A DNA stretch of 37,538 nt from a candidate division SR1 bacterium (GCA_026397395.1 JAPLUV010000010.1:15533-53070), one strand, 5' to 3'. Numbered from the stretch's first letter, positions 9,825 through 19,534 are shown. Translations and numbers: made by a program. Notes: generated by a model not told the origin, from the sequence alone.

Positions 9825-10658
9825 TTAATTTTTAATTATCTGTTCTAACTCTTGAAAAGAAAGTTCTTCAAGTCTCTTCTTCTTCAACTCTTCTGGTATC
9901 ACAAATTTTATCATTTTATCGCGAGGCGAAGGCGAGCTTTCAACGGGACCAGAGGGAGCTTTTATCGTACTAGTAACTGAATGTTTCGCTATAATCTTCT
10001 CTATTGAACCAAGAGTCTTTCTACTAAACGGCGCAAACATCTCCAAAAATTGAATTAATTTCCCTCGCTCAATGTTCAATTTTCCATCTTCCATTTTCAA
10101 TTCTACAAGACAGCTTTTCACTTTTGGAATCGGTTTAAAACACTTCCCTGGCACTCATTTCAAATAATGTACTTGATACGCATAATTAATCAGCCATCGC
10201 AAATATGATTTTTTCTTTGCATCGAAACGAAGCTTCTGACCTACCTCATCTTGCAGCATAAATATTCCTCACGCATAATTTTGCGATCCATTGCCAAAAA
10301 ATTTTCTTAAAATAGGCGAAGTAATATAATAGGGAAGATTTCATACAACTAAAGTTTTCTTACTATCCAACTTTTTATCTTGTAGTAATTTATCTACATC
10401 CACTTCAAGCACATCACCTTGGATCAAAGTTCAATTTTCAATTTTCAATTTTCCATCTTCAATTAACGAAACATCTTTCTCTATGACAAAAAAATTATCA
10501 GAAATCGTATCAATAAGTTTCGTTATAGCTCATTTCCCAGGTCCAATCTCTATCAGCGCTTCGCATCACAGCTCTTTATACATCTTAGCAATATGCTCAG
10601 CGATATAACTCCTGACCTTACTATCAATGAGGAAATTTTGTCATAAATATGATCACAT
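9825..10658 (-). CDS. rsmA/ksgA: 16S rRNA (adenine(1518)/(1519)-N6)-dimethyltransferase
   Basis: 277 aa. It dimethylates two adjacent adenines in the 3' hairpin of 16S rRNA during small-subunit maturation. The family start LGQNFLID is at residues 5-12, SAM motif I ALIEIGPGKGAIT at 34-46 (the second G of GKG is TGA), acidic VIEKD at 58-62, catalytic NLPYYITSPI at 107-116 and the FKPIPKVKSCLVEL block at 174-187. The ATG at 10656-10658 places the family motif right at the N-terminus; no better ATG lies upstream. Two loops carry near-identical insertions, IEDGKLKIENG (66-76) and KMEDGKLNIERGK (188-200), encoded by the same AT-rich micro-repeat that occurs in spacers. The C-terminal domain is otherwise normal in length (PFSRKTLGSIEKII). 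Confidence 0.95.
10070..10103 (-). repeat. Intergenic-type micro-repeat inside ksgA, copy 2
   Basis: Plus strand reads as units of CAATTTTC / CATCTTC. It encodes MEDGKLNIE in the ksgA frame. The same units form 10431-10464. Confidence 0.65.
10431..10464 (-). repeat. Intergenic-type micro-repeat inside ksgA, copy 1
   Basis: Plus strand: three TCAATTTTC-like units, then CATCTTCAATT. It encodes EDGKLKIEN with the following G supplied by TGA. Confidence 0.65.
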
Positions 10659-10724
10659 AATGATATATAGGATAAAACGACAAATATATAAGGATTGGAC
10701 TGTTGCAATCAAACGGAAGAAGGA

Positions 10725-10752
10725 TTGACTTTTTAATATAAATAAATATAAA
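10725..10752 (+). promoter_or_regulatory. Predicted promoter for the 10789 gene
   Basis: TTGACT at 10725-10730, 16-base AT spacer, TATAAA at 10747-10752, 36 bases before the ATG. Confidence 0.5.
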
Positions 10753-10788
10753 CTTTATCTAAAATAGAAACAATTTAAACCAAACGTT

Positions 10789-11127
10789 ATGCCACTAGTA
10801 AAATTTTTTGGAGTTCCAGAAATTACTCCTGAAGGAGCTTGTACAAAGTTCAAATCAATGGTAAGAGAAACCATAGCTGCTATACCAGAAATGAATCTGA
10901 CTATAGACGAAATCTCTGTCTTACTTATACCTGAAGTTTGTTTTGATAATGAGATTCATATCGAAGCAACATTCAATGACAGGCCAGAAAGAACTCCTGA
11001 TGTCAGAGAAAAATTAGCAATTGCTGTCACAAAGGTAACCGCTGAATTCTTCAAAAATGCCAAATTGATCGAATTTTGGGGAAATCCATTTAAGAAAGAA
11101 CAAGGATTTGCTGACTTCAGAAGGTAA
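10789..11127 (+). CDS. Small protein with tautomerase-like N-terminus
   Basis: 112 aa, no in-frame TGA. Initiator Met is followed directly by Pro (MPLVKFFGVPEIT), as in 4-oxalocrotonate tautomerase/MIF proteins, where the exposed Pro1 is the catalytic base. The rest fits one beta-alpha-beta unit: an N-terminal strand, a helix (TKFKSMVRETIAAIP), a strand (TIDEISVLLIPEVC), then VREKLAIAVTKVTAEFFKN and a last strand with FWGNPFKKEQGF. The length is between the 60-residue and 120-residue members of that superfamily. I do not recognise a closer family, so the activity is inference. It has its own promoter and terminator, so it is probably monocistronic. Confidence 0.8.
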   Translation: MPLVKFFGVPEITPEGACTKFKSMVRETIAAIPEMNLTIDEISVLLIPEVCFDNEIHIEATFNDRPERTPDVREKLAIAVTKVTAEFFKNAKLIEFWGNPFKKEQGFADFRR

Positions 11128-11157
11128 ATCCAACAAGTAGTAATCTATTAAAAACCG

Positions 11158-11183
11158 AAGCGGACATATGAATCCGCTTTTGT
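11158..11183 (+). terminator. Intrinsic terminator after the 10789 gene
   Basis: AAGCGGA (11158-11164) pairs with TCCGCTT (11173-11179), loop CATATGAA, followed by TTGTT. Confidence 0.65.
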
Positions 11184-11227
11184 TATTAAGAGAAAAAATC
11201 ATCGATCATATCTAGGAAATTTATCTA

Positions 11228-11255
11228 TTGACATTAGACAGGAAATATATATAGT
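11228..11255 (+). promoter_or_regulatory. Consensus promoter for the lipoprotein gene
   Basis: A perfect TTGACA (11228-11233), 16-base spacer and TATAGT (11250-11255). A Shine-Dalgarno-like AAAGGA (11274-11279) lies 7 bases before the ATG at 11287, unusual here since most neighbours have no clear one. Confidence 0.6.
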
Positions 11256-11286
11256 AAAGACACAAATCTATTAAAAGGAAAACAAA

Positions 11287-11799
11287 ATGAAAAAATTATT
11301 AGTATTAGCTTTAGTAACAATTATCGCAGTATTAAGCAGCTGCAAAAAAGATGAATTAGCTCCAAAAACTGAGCCAACGCCAACAACAGCTTACACATTT
11401 AAGCAAACTGCCTACATGTGGCAAGATGCCTATGAAGATCAGACTGGTAAACACGCGGTATTTACTTACAGAGTAGCCGTGATGGCTGATGTCCATATGG
11501 ATTCAGTAACAATTAATTTGACTGTTGTATTAAACGACAGCACCAAAATTACTTTAAACGGAAACGATTTAGAAAATTTTGGTCAGGTTGGTTGCAGTGC
11601 TCCAAATTATCAGTACCCAGTGTATTGGGTTGCGACATTGACAGGTACTAAAGGCATTTGCCAACCCTTCTACAACTTCACTCAGAGCGATGTCTATCGC
11701 TTCGAGTACGAAGCCAAAGTAAAAATTAGAGGGATTTGGTACACGGTACCAAAAGGAGAAAGGAAAGTTAATGATCCGTTTGAATCATTCTGGATCTAA
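11287..11799 (+). CDS. Bacteroidota-style lipoprotein, probably horizontally acquired
   Basis: 170 aa, no in-frame TGA. Residues 1-19 are a lipoprotein signal with lipobox VLSSC and a following KKDE, the typical form in Bacteroidota. The mature part has a short Pro/Thr linker (APKTEPTPTT), then a single beta-rich domain with conserved-looking Trp and Gly positions, two cysteines (near residues 99 and 117), and ends in DPFESFWI. I do not recognise the domain. Absence of TGA, slightly higher GC, a good ribosome site, and its own promoter and terminator all differ from the neighbouring genes. That fits a recent import from a standard-code donor, though short length alone could also leave a gene TGA-free. 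Location by inference: outer face of the cytoplasmic membrane. Confidence 0.85.
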   Translation: MKKLLVLALVTIIAVLSSCKKDELAPKTEPTPTTAYTFKQTAYMWQDAYEDQTGKHAVFTYRVAVMADVHMDSVTINLTVVLNDSTKITLNGNDLENFGQVGCSAPNYQYPVYWVATLTGTKGICQPFYNFTQSDVYRFEYEAKVKIRGIWYTVPKGERKVNDPFESFWI

Positions 11800-11815
11800 G
11801 AAATTATGTAAGTCG

Positions 11816-11849
11816 AAAAGTTGCTAAAATTTAGCAACTTTTCTTCTTT
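11816..11849 (+). terminator. Intrinsic terminator after the lipoprotein gene
   Basis: A 12-bp stem, AAAAGTTGCTAA (11816-11827) with TTAGCAACTTTT (11831-11842), three-base loop, then a T-rich tail. Confidence 0.8.
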
Positions 11850-11901
11850 ATATCAAAAAAGACGCCAATCGACGCCCTTCTTGAAATATATAGATATATA
11901 A

Positions 11902-14544
11902 TTATGCATTCTTCAAAGCTGCATGAGCCGCTGCAAGTCTTGCAATAGGCACTCTAAATGGAGAACAACTTACATAGTTCAATCCAACTTTATGACAGAA
12001 ATTGATTGACTCTGGATCACCACCATGTTCACCACAGATACCAAGTTTGATATCAGGTCTCGTAGCTCTACCCTTTTCTACTGCCATCTGAACAAGTTGT
12101 CCTACTCCATCTACATCTAATGTCTGGAATGGATCTTTTTCAAATATATTCTTGTTTACATAATCCTTGATAAATGAACCAGCATCATCTCTAGAGAATC
12201 CTAATGTCATCTGAGTCAAATCATTTGTTCCAAAGGAGAAGAATTCAGCTGTCTCTGCAATCTTGTCAGCAGTCACTGCACCTCTAGGTACTTCGATCAT
12301 GGTTCCTAGTTTGTAGTCAATCTGGACTCCATATTTGTCCATCGTTTCCTGAGCTACTCTTCTAACGATCTCAGTATTGAAGTCTAATTCTGATTTGAAT
12401 CCAACTAATGGAATCATAATTTCTGGCTTAGCGTCAACTCCAGCTTTTTTAAGCTCACAAGCAGCTGATATGACTGCTTCTGTTTGCATTTCTGCTATTT
12501 CTGGATAGGTAACTGCTAGTCTACATCCTCTGTGTCCAAGCATAGGATTGAATTCATGCAAAGCAGTAATTCTTGCAGTGATAGCTTCGAGGGAAAGATT
12601 CATTTCCGTAGCTAATGCTTGAATATCTTTTGCTTCCGTTGGCAAGAATTCATGCAATGGTGGATCCAAGAATCTGATAGTTACTGGCAATCCTTCCATA
12701 GCTTTCAAGATACCGATGAAATCTTCTTTTTGGTAAGGAAGTAATTTTACTAATGCTTTCTTTCTTCCATCTACATCATCAGCCAAGATCATTTCTCTGA
12801 CAGCCTTGATTCTATCTTCAGCGAAAAACATATGTTCTGTCCTACATAACCCAATACCTTGTGCACCAAATTTTCTGGCTACTTCAGCATCATGTGGTGT
12901 GTCAGCGTTTGTTCTGATACCTAACGTTTTGTATTTGTCTGCTCGTGTCATAAGTATTTCAAAATCTCCACTCAATTCTGGATCCATTACTTCAAGCGCA
13001 CCAGTAAACACTTCACCAGTAGACCCATCTAAAGTAATGATATCTCCTTCATTAAATGTTTTTCCTTTGACGACTAATGTCTTAGCTTTTTCATCTACAA
13101 CGATCTCACCAGCTCCGGCAACACAACATTTTCCCATTCCTCTGGCAACAACCGCTGCATGAGAGGTCATTCCTCCTCTAGCTGTTAAGATACCTTGAGC
13201 AGCATGCATTCCTTCAATATCTTCTGGAGATGTTTCTGTTCTAACCAAGACAACTTTTTTACCAGCTTCAGCCCAGTCTTTTGCCGTCAACGCAGTAAAC
13301 ACTACTTGACCAACAGCCGCACCAGGAGATGCAGGCAAACCCTTCGTCAATAATTCAGCAGTTTTTTTGGCAGCAGGAACGATTCCTTTATGTAATAATG
13401 AATCAAGCTGTTCTGGTCCTACTCTTAGAACCGCAGTCTTTTCATCGATCAATCATTCTTTTTCCATATCTACTGCCATCTTTACTGCAGCAGCAGCTGT
13501 TCTCTTACCATTTCTTGTCTGAAGGATATACAATTTTCCTTCTTGGATAGTGAACTCCATATCTTGCATATCTTTGTAATGTTTTTCCAATCCTTGATAA
13601 ATCTCTACCAATTGTGCGTAACAATCTGGCATAACTCTATCTAATTCTGAAATTTCCAATGGTGTTCTAATCCCTGCCACGACATCTTCACCTTGCGCGT
13701 TCATCAAGAATTCTCCGTAAAATTTATGTTCTCCCGTTGATGGATTTCTCGTGAAACAAACACCTGTACCAGAAGTTTCTCCCATATTACCGAATACCAT
13801 AGTCTGGACATTGACTGCTGTACCAAGCAATCCCTTGATATCATTTAATCTTCTATAAATGATAGCTCTATCATTATTCCAAGAATTGAATACCGCATCT
13901 ACGGACATTTTCAATTGTTCTCTTGGATTATTTGGGAATAATTTACCAGTAGCATTTTTGATAACATCTTTATATGAAGCAACGACTTTCTTCAAATCTT
14001 CTGTATCCAATTCTGTATCAAGCTTTACTCCTTTCTCCGTCTTGACTGCTTGCAAGGCATGTTCGAAATCATGATGAGCTACTTCCATAACTACATCTCC
14101 AAACATTTGGATAAATCTTCTGTAACTATCTCGTGCAAATCTTGCATTACCAGTTTTGTTAGCCAATCCAATAACTGATTCGTCATTAAGTCCAAGATTG
14201 AGGACAGTGTCCATCATTCCAGGCAATGAAGCAGCAGCTCCAGATCTCACAGACACCAACAATGGATCTACAGGATCTCCTAATTTCTTTCCCATCAAAG
14301 TTTCTAATTTCAACAACTCTTCCTCTATCTGATCCAAGACTTCTTGAGGATACGTTTTGTTGTTTTTGTAATAAATATCACAAGTTTCTGTCGTGACCGT
14401 AAATCACATAGGAATAGGTAATCCCATCCCAACCATTTCTGCAAGATTAGCTCATTTTCCTCCCAAAGAGTACTTATCCAATCCATTTGCTTCACCAAAG
14501 GTATAGACATACCTCTTTTCCTCGTTTTTGGTAAATAATCACAT
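11902..14544 (-). CDS. ppdK: Pyruvate, phosphate dikinase
   Basis: 880 aa, the usual family length. It interconverts PEP, AMP and PPi with pyruvate, ATP and Pi, a PPi-linked step that small fermenters often use in place of pyruvate kinase. The ATP-grasp start is [25 protein letters not shown] (residues 13-37, seen as two pieces KYSLGGKGANL and GLPIPMGF). The phospho-His loop is [16 protein letters not shown] with the catalytic His near 462. The PEP/pyruvate domain ends with the catalytic-Cys segment [17 protein letters not shown], Cys near 860, and [10 protein letters not shown] before it. Only four TGA=Gly codons occur (codon 2, GKG, PMG and KEG at 13453-13455), none in the last 516 codons despite many glycines, a bias against UGA expected for a highly expressed gene. 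The ATG at 14542-14544 is followed at once by TGA=Gly. Confidence 0.98.
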
Positions 14545-14769
14545 TACGATATACATATAAAGAATAAAAATGCGGTGAATAAAAATCACTGACCACTGGA
14601 CAGTAATTATAGACACTGATAGACATATGTAAGAAATTATGTATGTCCTTGCCAAGATAATACAAGATTGCTGTCTATTTTCAAGACAAAAATTCCAGCT
14701 TGCCATCCATTTCCAAATTTTTATAGTCTGAGAAATCAGTTTTTTTGTTTTTATAGCAAAAAAATCAAC

Positions 14770-14877
14770 ATCCACCCGACAAGTAAACCATCAAATCCCT
14801 CCTTGCCTCCCTTTCTCAAGGGAGGGACTTGGCTCGCTCATCTCCCCTCCTTGATAAAGGAGGGGCCGGGGGTGGAT
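14770..14877. repeat. Hairpin-rich intergenic element upstream of mltG
   Basis: Outer 8-bp inverted repeats ATCCACCC (14770-14777) and GGGTGGAT (14870-14877) enclose two perfect hairpins: CCTCCCTT-TCTC-AAGGGAGG (14806-14825) and CCCCTCCTT-GATA-AAGGAGGGG (14844-14865). It is much richer in GC than its surroundings. Together with the tract at 14904-14940 it fills the gap 14545-14946, where I see no gene. Confidence 0.7.
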
Positions 14878-14903
14878 TTGAAAACTAAAATAAAAAAACA
14901 CCT

Positions 14904-14940
14904 TCATTCTACATTCTACATTTTACATTATAAATTCAAT
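14904..14940. repeat. Micro-tandem ATTCTAC/ATTTTAC tract
   Basis: Repeats of a 7-base unit (CATTCTACATTCTACATTTT, then ACATTATAAATTC) directly before the mltG start. It is of the same style as the tracts at 28499-28527 and 31525-31552. Confidence 0.5.
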
Positions 14941-14946
14941 TCTAAG

Positions 14947-15969
14947 ATGCCCACATTCAACAAGCCAGCCAAGAAAAGAAAAACCTGAACACGAATCGTG
15001 ATTCTCCTCGTGATCTGTGTCCTGCGATATATTTGGGGAAAAGGTTTTTCTTTGGACGCAGAAATAAAGATTCTCCCCGGGGGCACAATAAGCAGCTTAC
15101 TAAAGCCACTCTCATCACGAAATCAAACCAGATTGAAAGTCTATATCAAAACCCATCACGTAGATTTTTCTCAGCTCGAGCCAGGTACGTACGAATTCTC
15201 CGGTCATTATAGCAAGAGCCAATTTATCCAGACGATCCTTGCCGGACCAAGTAATAAGTACGTCAAAATCACTGTCTTGGAATGACGATCTATCTATGAC
15301 ATTGATGCTAGCCTGACCAAAAAGGGAATCATCAATCAAGGGGAATATATTGCCATGGTCACCGACCCAACTATTATTGCGAAATACCAAGCGAAATATC
15401 CATTTTTGTCGAATATCAATATTCCTTTGACAACCCTGGAAGGTTTTCTTTATCCAGATACCTATAATGTAGACGCCGTAAATAATATTGTCGACCAACT
15501 AGTCTACTTACAGTTGGAATCGTTTAAGACCAGAGTACGAAATCCCAATCAAGCAAGTATTTCAAGTACCAATCGATATCAAAATATGATCCTCGCCAGT
15601 ATTGTAGAGAAAGAAGAAAGGAACAACGCCAACAAAGCGACGGTCGCCGGAATCTTTTTCAAAAGATTAAACATCTGAATGAAACTCGACGCAGATATCA
15701 CCCTGTGTTACGGTTTGCATGAACCCTACGCATTGTGTACACCCAGCGTCATTGCCAGAAACATCAGCGACAAATCAAATCCATACAACACTAGACAAAA
15801 CGACTGACTTCCTCCACAACCTATTTCCAATCCAACGGTGGAAAGTATAGTCGCGGTCTTACATCCACAAGCAAGTGAGTATTTATTTTACTTACATGGA
15901 AGTGATGGAACGATTCATTATGGAAGGACTTTAGAGGAGCATAATGCAAATAAGCAATATTTGAAATAA
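14947..15969 (+). CDS. mltG: Endolytic murein transglycosylase (MltG/YceG family)
   Basis: 340 aa. MltG cleaves nascent glycan strands at the membrane and so ends peptidoglycan polymerisation. A basic start (NKPAKKRKTGTR) and one helix (IVILLVICVLRYIWG) anchor it. A LysM-like part (EIKILPGGTISSLLKPL) is followed by the catalytic domain: TLEGFLYPDTY near 160, the active-site Glu at about 221 in LASIVEKEE, GIFFKRL, LDADITLCYGL, YNTRQNDGLPPQPISNP, and a close GSDGTIHYGRTLEEHN. All family blocks are present in order, and TGA encodes Gly in VLEGRSIYD, LNIGMKLDA and NDGLPP. I chose the ATG at 14947 because anything longer would translate the repeat element. First gene of a co-directional run. Confidence 0.95.
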
Positions 15970-15991
15970 TTTAATTTCTCCAAAATACATT

Positions 15992-16915
15992 ATGATTTCT
16001 AATCAATCAGAAATTCATCACATCGCAATAGGCACGTTTGGCCTAGGAGCAGAACGCAAGGAAGAATGGACAGAGAAAAGTACATCAGATAGTGGAACGA
16101 ATAACGATGAACTAAATGCGCTAATGACAGCTTTTACAGCAGGACAAAATTATATAGAAACAAGCTTCATCTATGCTGGTGGAGAAACGATGAAATTTTT
16201 GGCAACTTTTTTTCAACAGATTCCGAGAGAGGAAATATTTATCACTACCAAGTTAGAAAAATTTATAGAACGCGAAGAAGACATAGAAATACAGCTAGAC
16301 AAATATTTAGATCTAATGTGATTAACATATGTCGATGCATTAATTCTACATGCACCATCCATAAGTAAATTACCATTACTAGAGACTTATCAAGCAATGC
16401 GGTCAATGGTAGAAAAAGGCAAAGCTCGTCATCTCAGTGCAAGCAATCTAAGTCTAGAACAAGTAAAAAATCTTACGGAAAATGGCATAAAATTATTTAG
16501 CATAGAGACATTATACAATCTAGAATGTAAGATACATGAAGATACTGGATTTTTGAAATACTGCAAAGATCATAATATTATGGTAGTTTGTTACCAGCCA
16601 CTAAGACGCAACAGAACAGCTAAACGCAACTACCCTCTCTTAGTAGAATTAGCAGAAAAATATAATAAGACACAAAACCAAATCTTGATACATCGAATAA
16701 CAAAACATAAAAAACTTCATGCACTCATCAAAGCTTCCACTCCAGAACACGTAAAAGAAAATATAGCATCATTAGATGTTGAGATAGATGAGCAAGATCT
16801 AAAGAGATTGGATGATTTTAGAAGTATAGAATTTGATGCAATTGCCGATCAAATAGATCGAGAAGATACAGGAAAAAGTTTTCCCATATATAAATATGCA
16901 AATCAATTCGATTAA
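15992..16915 (+). CDS. Aldo/keto reductase family protein
   Basis: 307 aa. The beta/alpha barrel is recognisable: N-terminal IAIGTFGLGAE, a YIETSFIYAGGE motif (about 51-62), FITTKL, YVDALILHAP, GKARHLSASNLS (112-150 region), VCYQPLRR and a C-terminal KASTPEHVKENIASLDVEI that matches the NADP-binding S/N-x-x-x-H-I/V-x-E-N segment. In most members the catalytic tetrad is Asp-Tyr-Lys-His; here Tyr (IYAGGE), Lys (TTKL) and His (LHAP) are present but the Asp position is Glu (YIET), so activity may be altered. One TGA=Gly (LMGLTYVDA). It starts 22 bases after mltG and is followed closely by the kinase gene, suggesting one transcript. Substrate unknown. Confidence 0.9.
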
Positions 16916-16940
16916 GTTTTATAACTTTAAAAAAACAATC

Positions 16941-17531
16941 ATGATTATCTATGTAAATGGACCATCAAGCAGCGGTAAATCATCAATCATCAAAGCAGTA
17001 CAATTTATATACGACAAACCTATCGTTAATGTTTCTGTAGATATGTTTACGAAAAGCATAGACAATAAATTTTCTTGATTTGGAAATAAATCCAACATAC
17101 TACATACGTTTAGACAGAAGCAAGATAAGAAATGATATATCACAGAAGTGATACTAGGAAAACACGCATGAACATTCAAAAAAATAATGAATGAAATGAT
17201 ACTAAATTTTGCTAAAAAATGATTTGATATTATTGTGGACGACGTTGTCAAAAACGATAAAGATTTACAAAGCATAAAAAAGAAATTGGGTAAATATGGG
17301 ATACTTTTCGTGAAAATTACATGTCCACTAAATATATTGAATGAGAGAGAAATGATTCGCTGAGACAGGGCTTGGTGATTAGCCCGCCGACAATCAGAAA
17401 AAATGAAAAAAATGAATTTTCCATTTGATATATCGATAGACACATCCAATACAGATCCCTTTGAGGGAGCGAGAGGGATACTCCAAAAAACATTCTCCAA
17501 AAAATCAAAAGAAAAGAAAAAAAATACATAG
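16941..17531 (+). CDS. Chloramphenicol phosphotransferase-like P-loop kinase
   Basis: 196 aa. Walker A is GPSSSGKSS at residues 7-15, starting almost at once as in the CPT family (PF07931), which phosphorylates small hydroxyl compounds; the prototype protects Streptomyces from its own chloramphenicol. The diagnostic later block is intact: GILFVKITCPLNILNERE then RGDRAWGLARRQ (about 140-151), where two of the glycines are TGA. The C-terminus is Lys-rich. Other TGA=Gly sites are FSGFG, KKGYI, KHAGTF and KKGFD. The gene starts 25 bases after the reductase. The substrate may be a drug, a nucleoside or another metabolite; the sequence does not say. Confidence 0.85.
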
Positions 17532-17581
17532 AATTCAATAATTTTTTCATCTAATGTATTTTATTTTAACCATTAATTATT

Positions 17582-18220
17582 ATGCCTACACCTCAGTCCC
17601 TTGAAGACATCATCAAGACCAGAAGATCTATCAGACACTTTACCAAAGAAATTCCTAGCGATGAGATCATAAACCAAATCGTCACCACTGCAATATATGC
17701 ACCATTTGGTGGAGCGACAAATATTCCTTTCGATGAAATGAGAAAAATTTTTATCTTGAAACAATGATCAGAAAAAATGAATCAAGCGAAAAAGTTATTG
17801 CTCGCTATGATCAGAAAAAATTCCAAAGGATTACATATTATTATAAAAATATTCCCATTCTTAAAAAAGAAAATGGGCTTCTTTGCTAAGTTATTAAGTA
17901 ACATTACTCAGCATGGCATTCCTGGATTAGAGACTGCACCCTATTATATCATCATCGCAGAGAAGAAATGATTTCCACCGGTAGAGAAACAATCCATTGC
18001 CCACGCGATGCAAAATATGTGGCTCATGGCGACACATCTCTGACTATGATTTCAGTTACTGACAGCAACAAGTATGATGAGCAAGAATAAAGAATTTATG
18101 GCATTACTTGGATTAAAAAAATGAACATATACTATCGATGGCTGTTTGTTTGGATATGCAACAACATATCCAGAAGAAGTGAAACAATTTGAGAAAGAAA
18201 AATTTGTCACTTGGTTATAA
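17582..18220 (+). CDS. Nitroreductase family protein (FMN oxidoreductase)
   Basis: 212 aa. The N-terminus has the family signature LEDIIKTRRSIRHFTKE (FMN phosphate contact via the RRSIR arginines) and IYAPFGGATN; the middle has GLETAPYYIIIAEKKG; the C-terminal half has AHAMQNMWLMATHLGLGFQ and CLFGYATTYPEE, the second FMN-binding block. In-frame TGA encodes Gly in KQGSEK, KKGFPP, HLGLGFQ and KKGTYT. Proteins of this fold reduce nitro compounds, quinones, flavins or, in related clades, dehalogenate; the substrate is not evident. It stands 50 bases after the CPT-like kinase on the same strand. Confidence 0.92.
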
Positions 18221-18289
18221 GTTTATTCTTTTTTTCTTTCTTTCATTCATTAGCCACAAAAGAAATTTTTATTAACAAACAATCAAGTT

Positions 18290-19045
18290 ATGAGATTAGA
18301 TAAAGAAAAAATTATCTATAGCATAAAGGAACATTGGTCAAATCTAACATGATGCAAGGTCACAGACTTTGATCGTGGCGTAACGTTTATTCTCGATTCC
18401 CAGAATCCTAAATTAGCTAATACAAAAAAAATCAATGAAGAAATTCAAGTTTTAACCTATAAAAATTGATGAACGATAATTAATGTTCCAGATGAATGTT
18501 ATGAAGAACTAAAAGAGATTATACAAACATTTTGAATTGACGATGAAAAAATAGGACAATTACTTCAAAAAAAGTATAAAGGAAAACTTTCTTCTTATCA
18601 CAGTGTAAGATTGTATTTTTTTGAAAATGAAAAACTTCTACCTATCGATAATAATATTCGTAAATTGGAAAAGTCAGAGAAAGCATTGTTTGATGCATTT
18701 ATGGATAAGTGTACCGAACAAGAAAGATATGATGTTTATATGGATTTTGAAGCAAAATTTCATAACTTCTATGCATATTTCCAAGACGGAGATGTTGTAG
18801 CACTATGAGAATATTGTAAAATTCACGATGAAGACGAAATTGTTCTTCCATCAATAATAACAAAAGAAAATTATAGATGAAAATGATATGGAAAGGCTGT
18901 AGTAAATGCAATGACACACAAAATCATAGAATCATGATTGATTTCGCAATATCGTGCTGATCCCAAAAATATTGCGTCAATAAATTTAGCGAAAAGTCTT
19001 TGATATGAGGAAGTAATTGAAGGATATTCATTAGCTATGAAATAA
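18290..19045 (+). CDS. GNAT-family N-acetyltransferase
   Basis: 251 aa, two-part. Residues 1-110 form a degenerate first half (KIIYSIKEHWSNLTGCKVT...) as in FR47/GCN5-like two-domain proteins, and 115-250 form the GNAT core. The acetyl-CoA loop RGKGYGKAVV is at 196-205 and both of its first glycines are encoded by TGA (AGA TGA AAA TGA TAT GGA), good evidence for the code. After it come ESGLISQYRADPKNIASINLAKSLGY, with the N-x-x-S-x-x-L-x-x-x-L-G-[FY] block typical of GNAT, then EEVIEGYSLAMK. Substrate unknown. It starts 69 bases after the nitroreductase. Confidence 0.92.
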
Positions 19046-19096
19046 AGGAAATAAGCAGGACATATGAAATAACATTTTAATTTTCAAAATATTTCC

Positions 19097-19492
19097 ATGC
19101 AACTCAACGCTGTATTTGATCACGAATCATCCAAAATTTCAGACAAGATAATTTTTTCCTCTGATGATATTGAGCTCACACGCAAAGATATTGCTGAATT
19201 GAAAGAAAAAAAATTAATCAACTATGTCCTAGAAGAAACGTTGCCGGAAGTGATTCATTGTCAGGTACTCATTTTTGTAGAACCACCACTCAAAGCAAAA
19301 GTTATGCTTTTTAATAACGATTTCATTCTACCACAGGAAGCCGAAGATGAACCATTTCTAAATAAAGTACTCCTTGAACAATGCAAAGCTCATGGCTGAT
19401 TTTGGATGGAATTTATGATGCCGTTGTATGATAAGAGCATTAAAATAGATTTCACTTTTGATACTTTCCACCCGGGTGAGAAAGTAAATTAA
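19097..19492 (+). CDS. Conserved-looking hypothetical protein
   Basis: 131 aa. No family recognised. Charged and cysteine-poor, no signal or helix; likely cytoplasmic. Predicted alternation of strands and helices (IIFSSDDIELTRKDIAELK, QVLIFVEPPLKAKVMLF) and one TGA=Gly (AHGGFW, 19397-19399). The 3' end is the left arm of a 16-bp inverted repeat, so the C-terminal residues (TFHPGEKVN) are partly set by that repeat. Confidence 0.7.
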
Positions 19493-19534
19493 TAGGCTCA
19501 TTACCTGAATTTATAACATTTCTCACCCGGGTGG
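19468..19534. repeat. Perfect 16-bp inverted repeat around the stop of the 19097 gene
   Basis: CCACCCGGGTGAGAAA (19468-19483) and its exact reverse complement TTTCTCACCCGGGTGG (19519-19534) enclose 35 bases with the stop codon. Each arm holds the palindrome CACCCGGGTG. No T-run follows, so it is not a classical terminator. Confidence 0.8.

Noticed and set aside
14668-14988. A longer frame running into mltG
   Set aside because: It would translate the hairpin element and micro-tandem; mltG starts at 14947 with a normal basic N-terminus and anchor.
18875-18892. UGA as selenocysteine
   Set aside because: TGA is too frequent and always at glycine positions, with no SECIS-like need; a whole-code change explains it.
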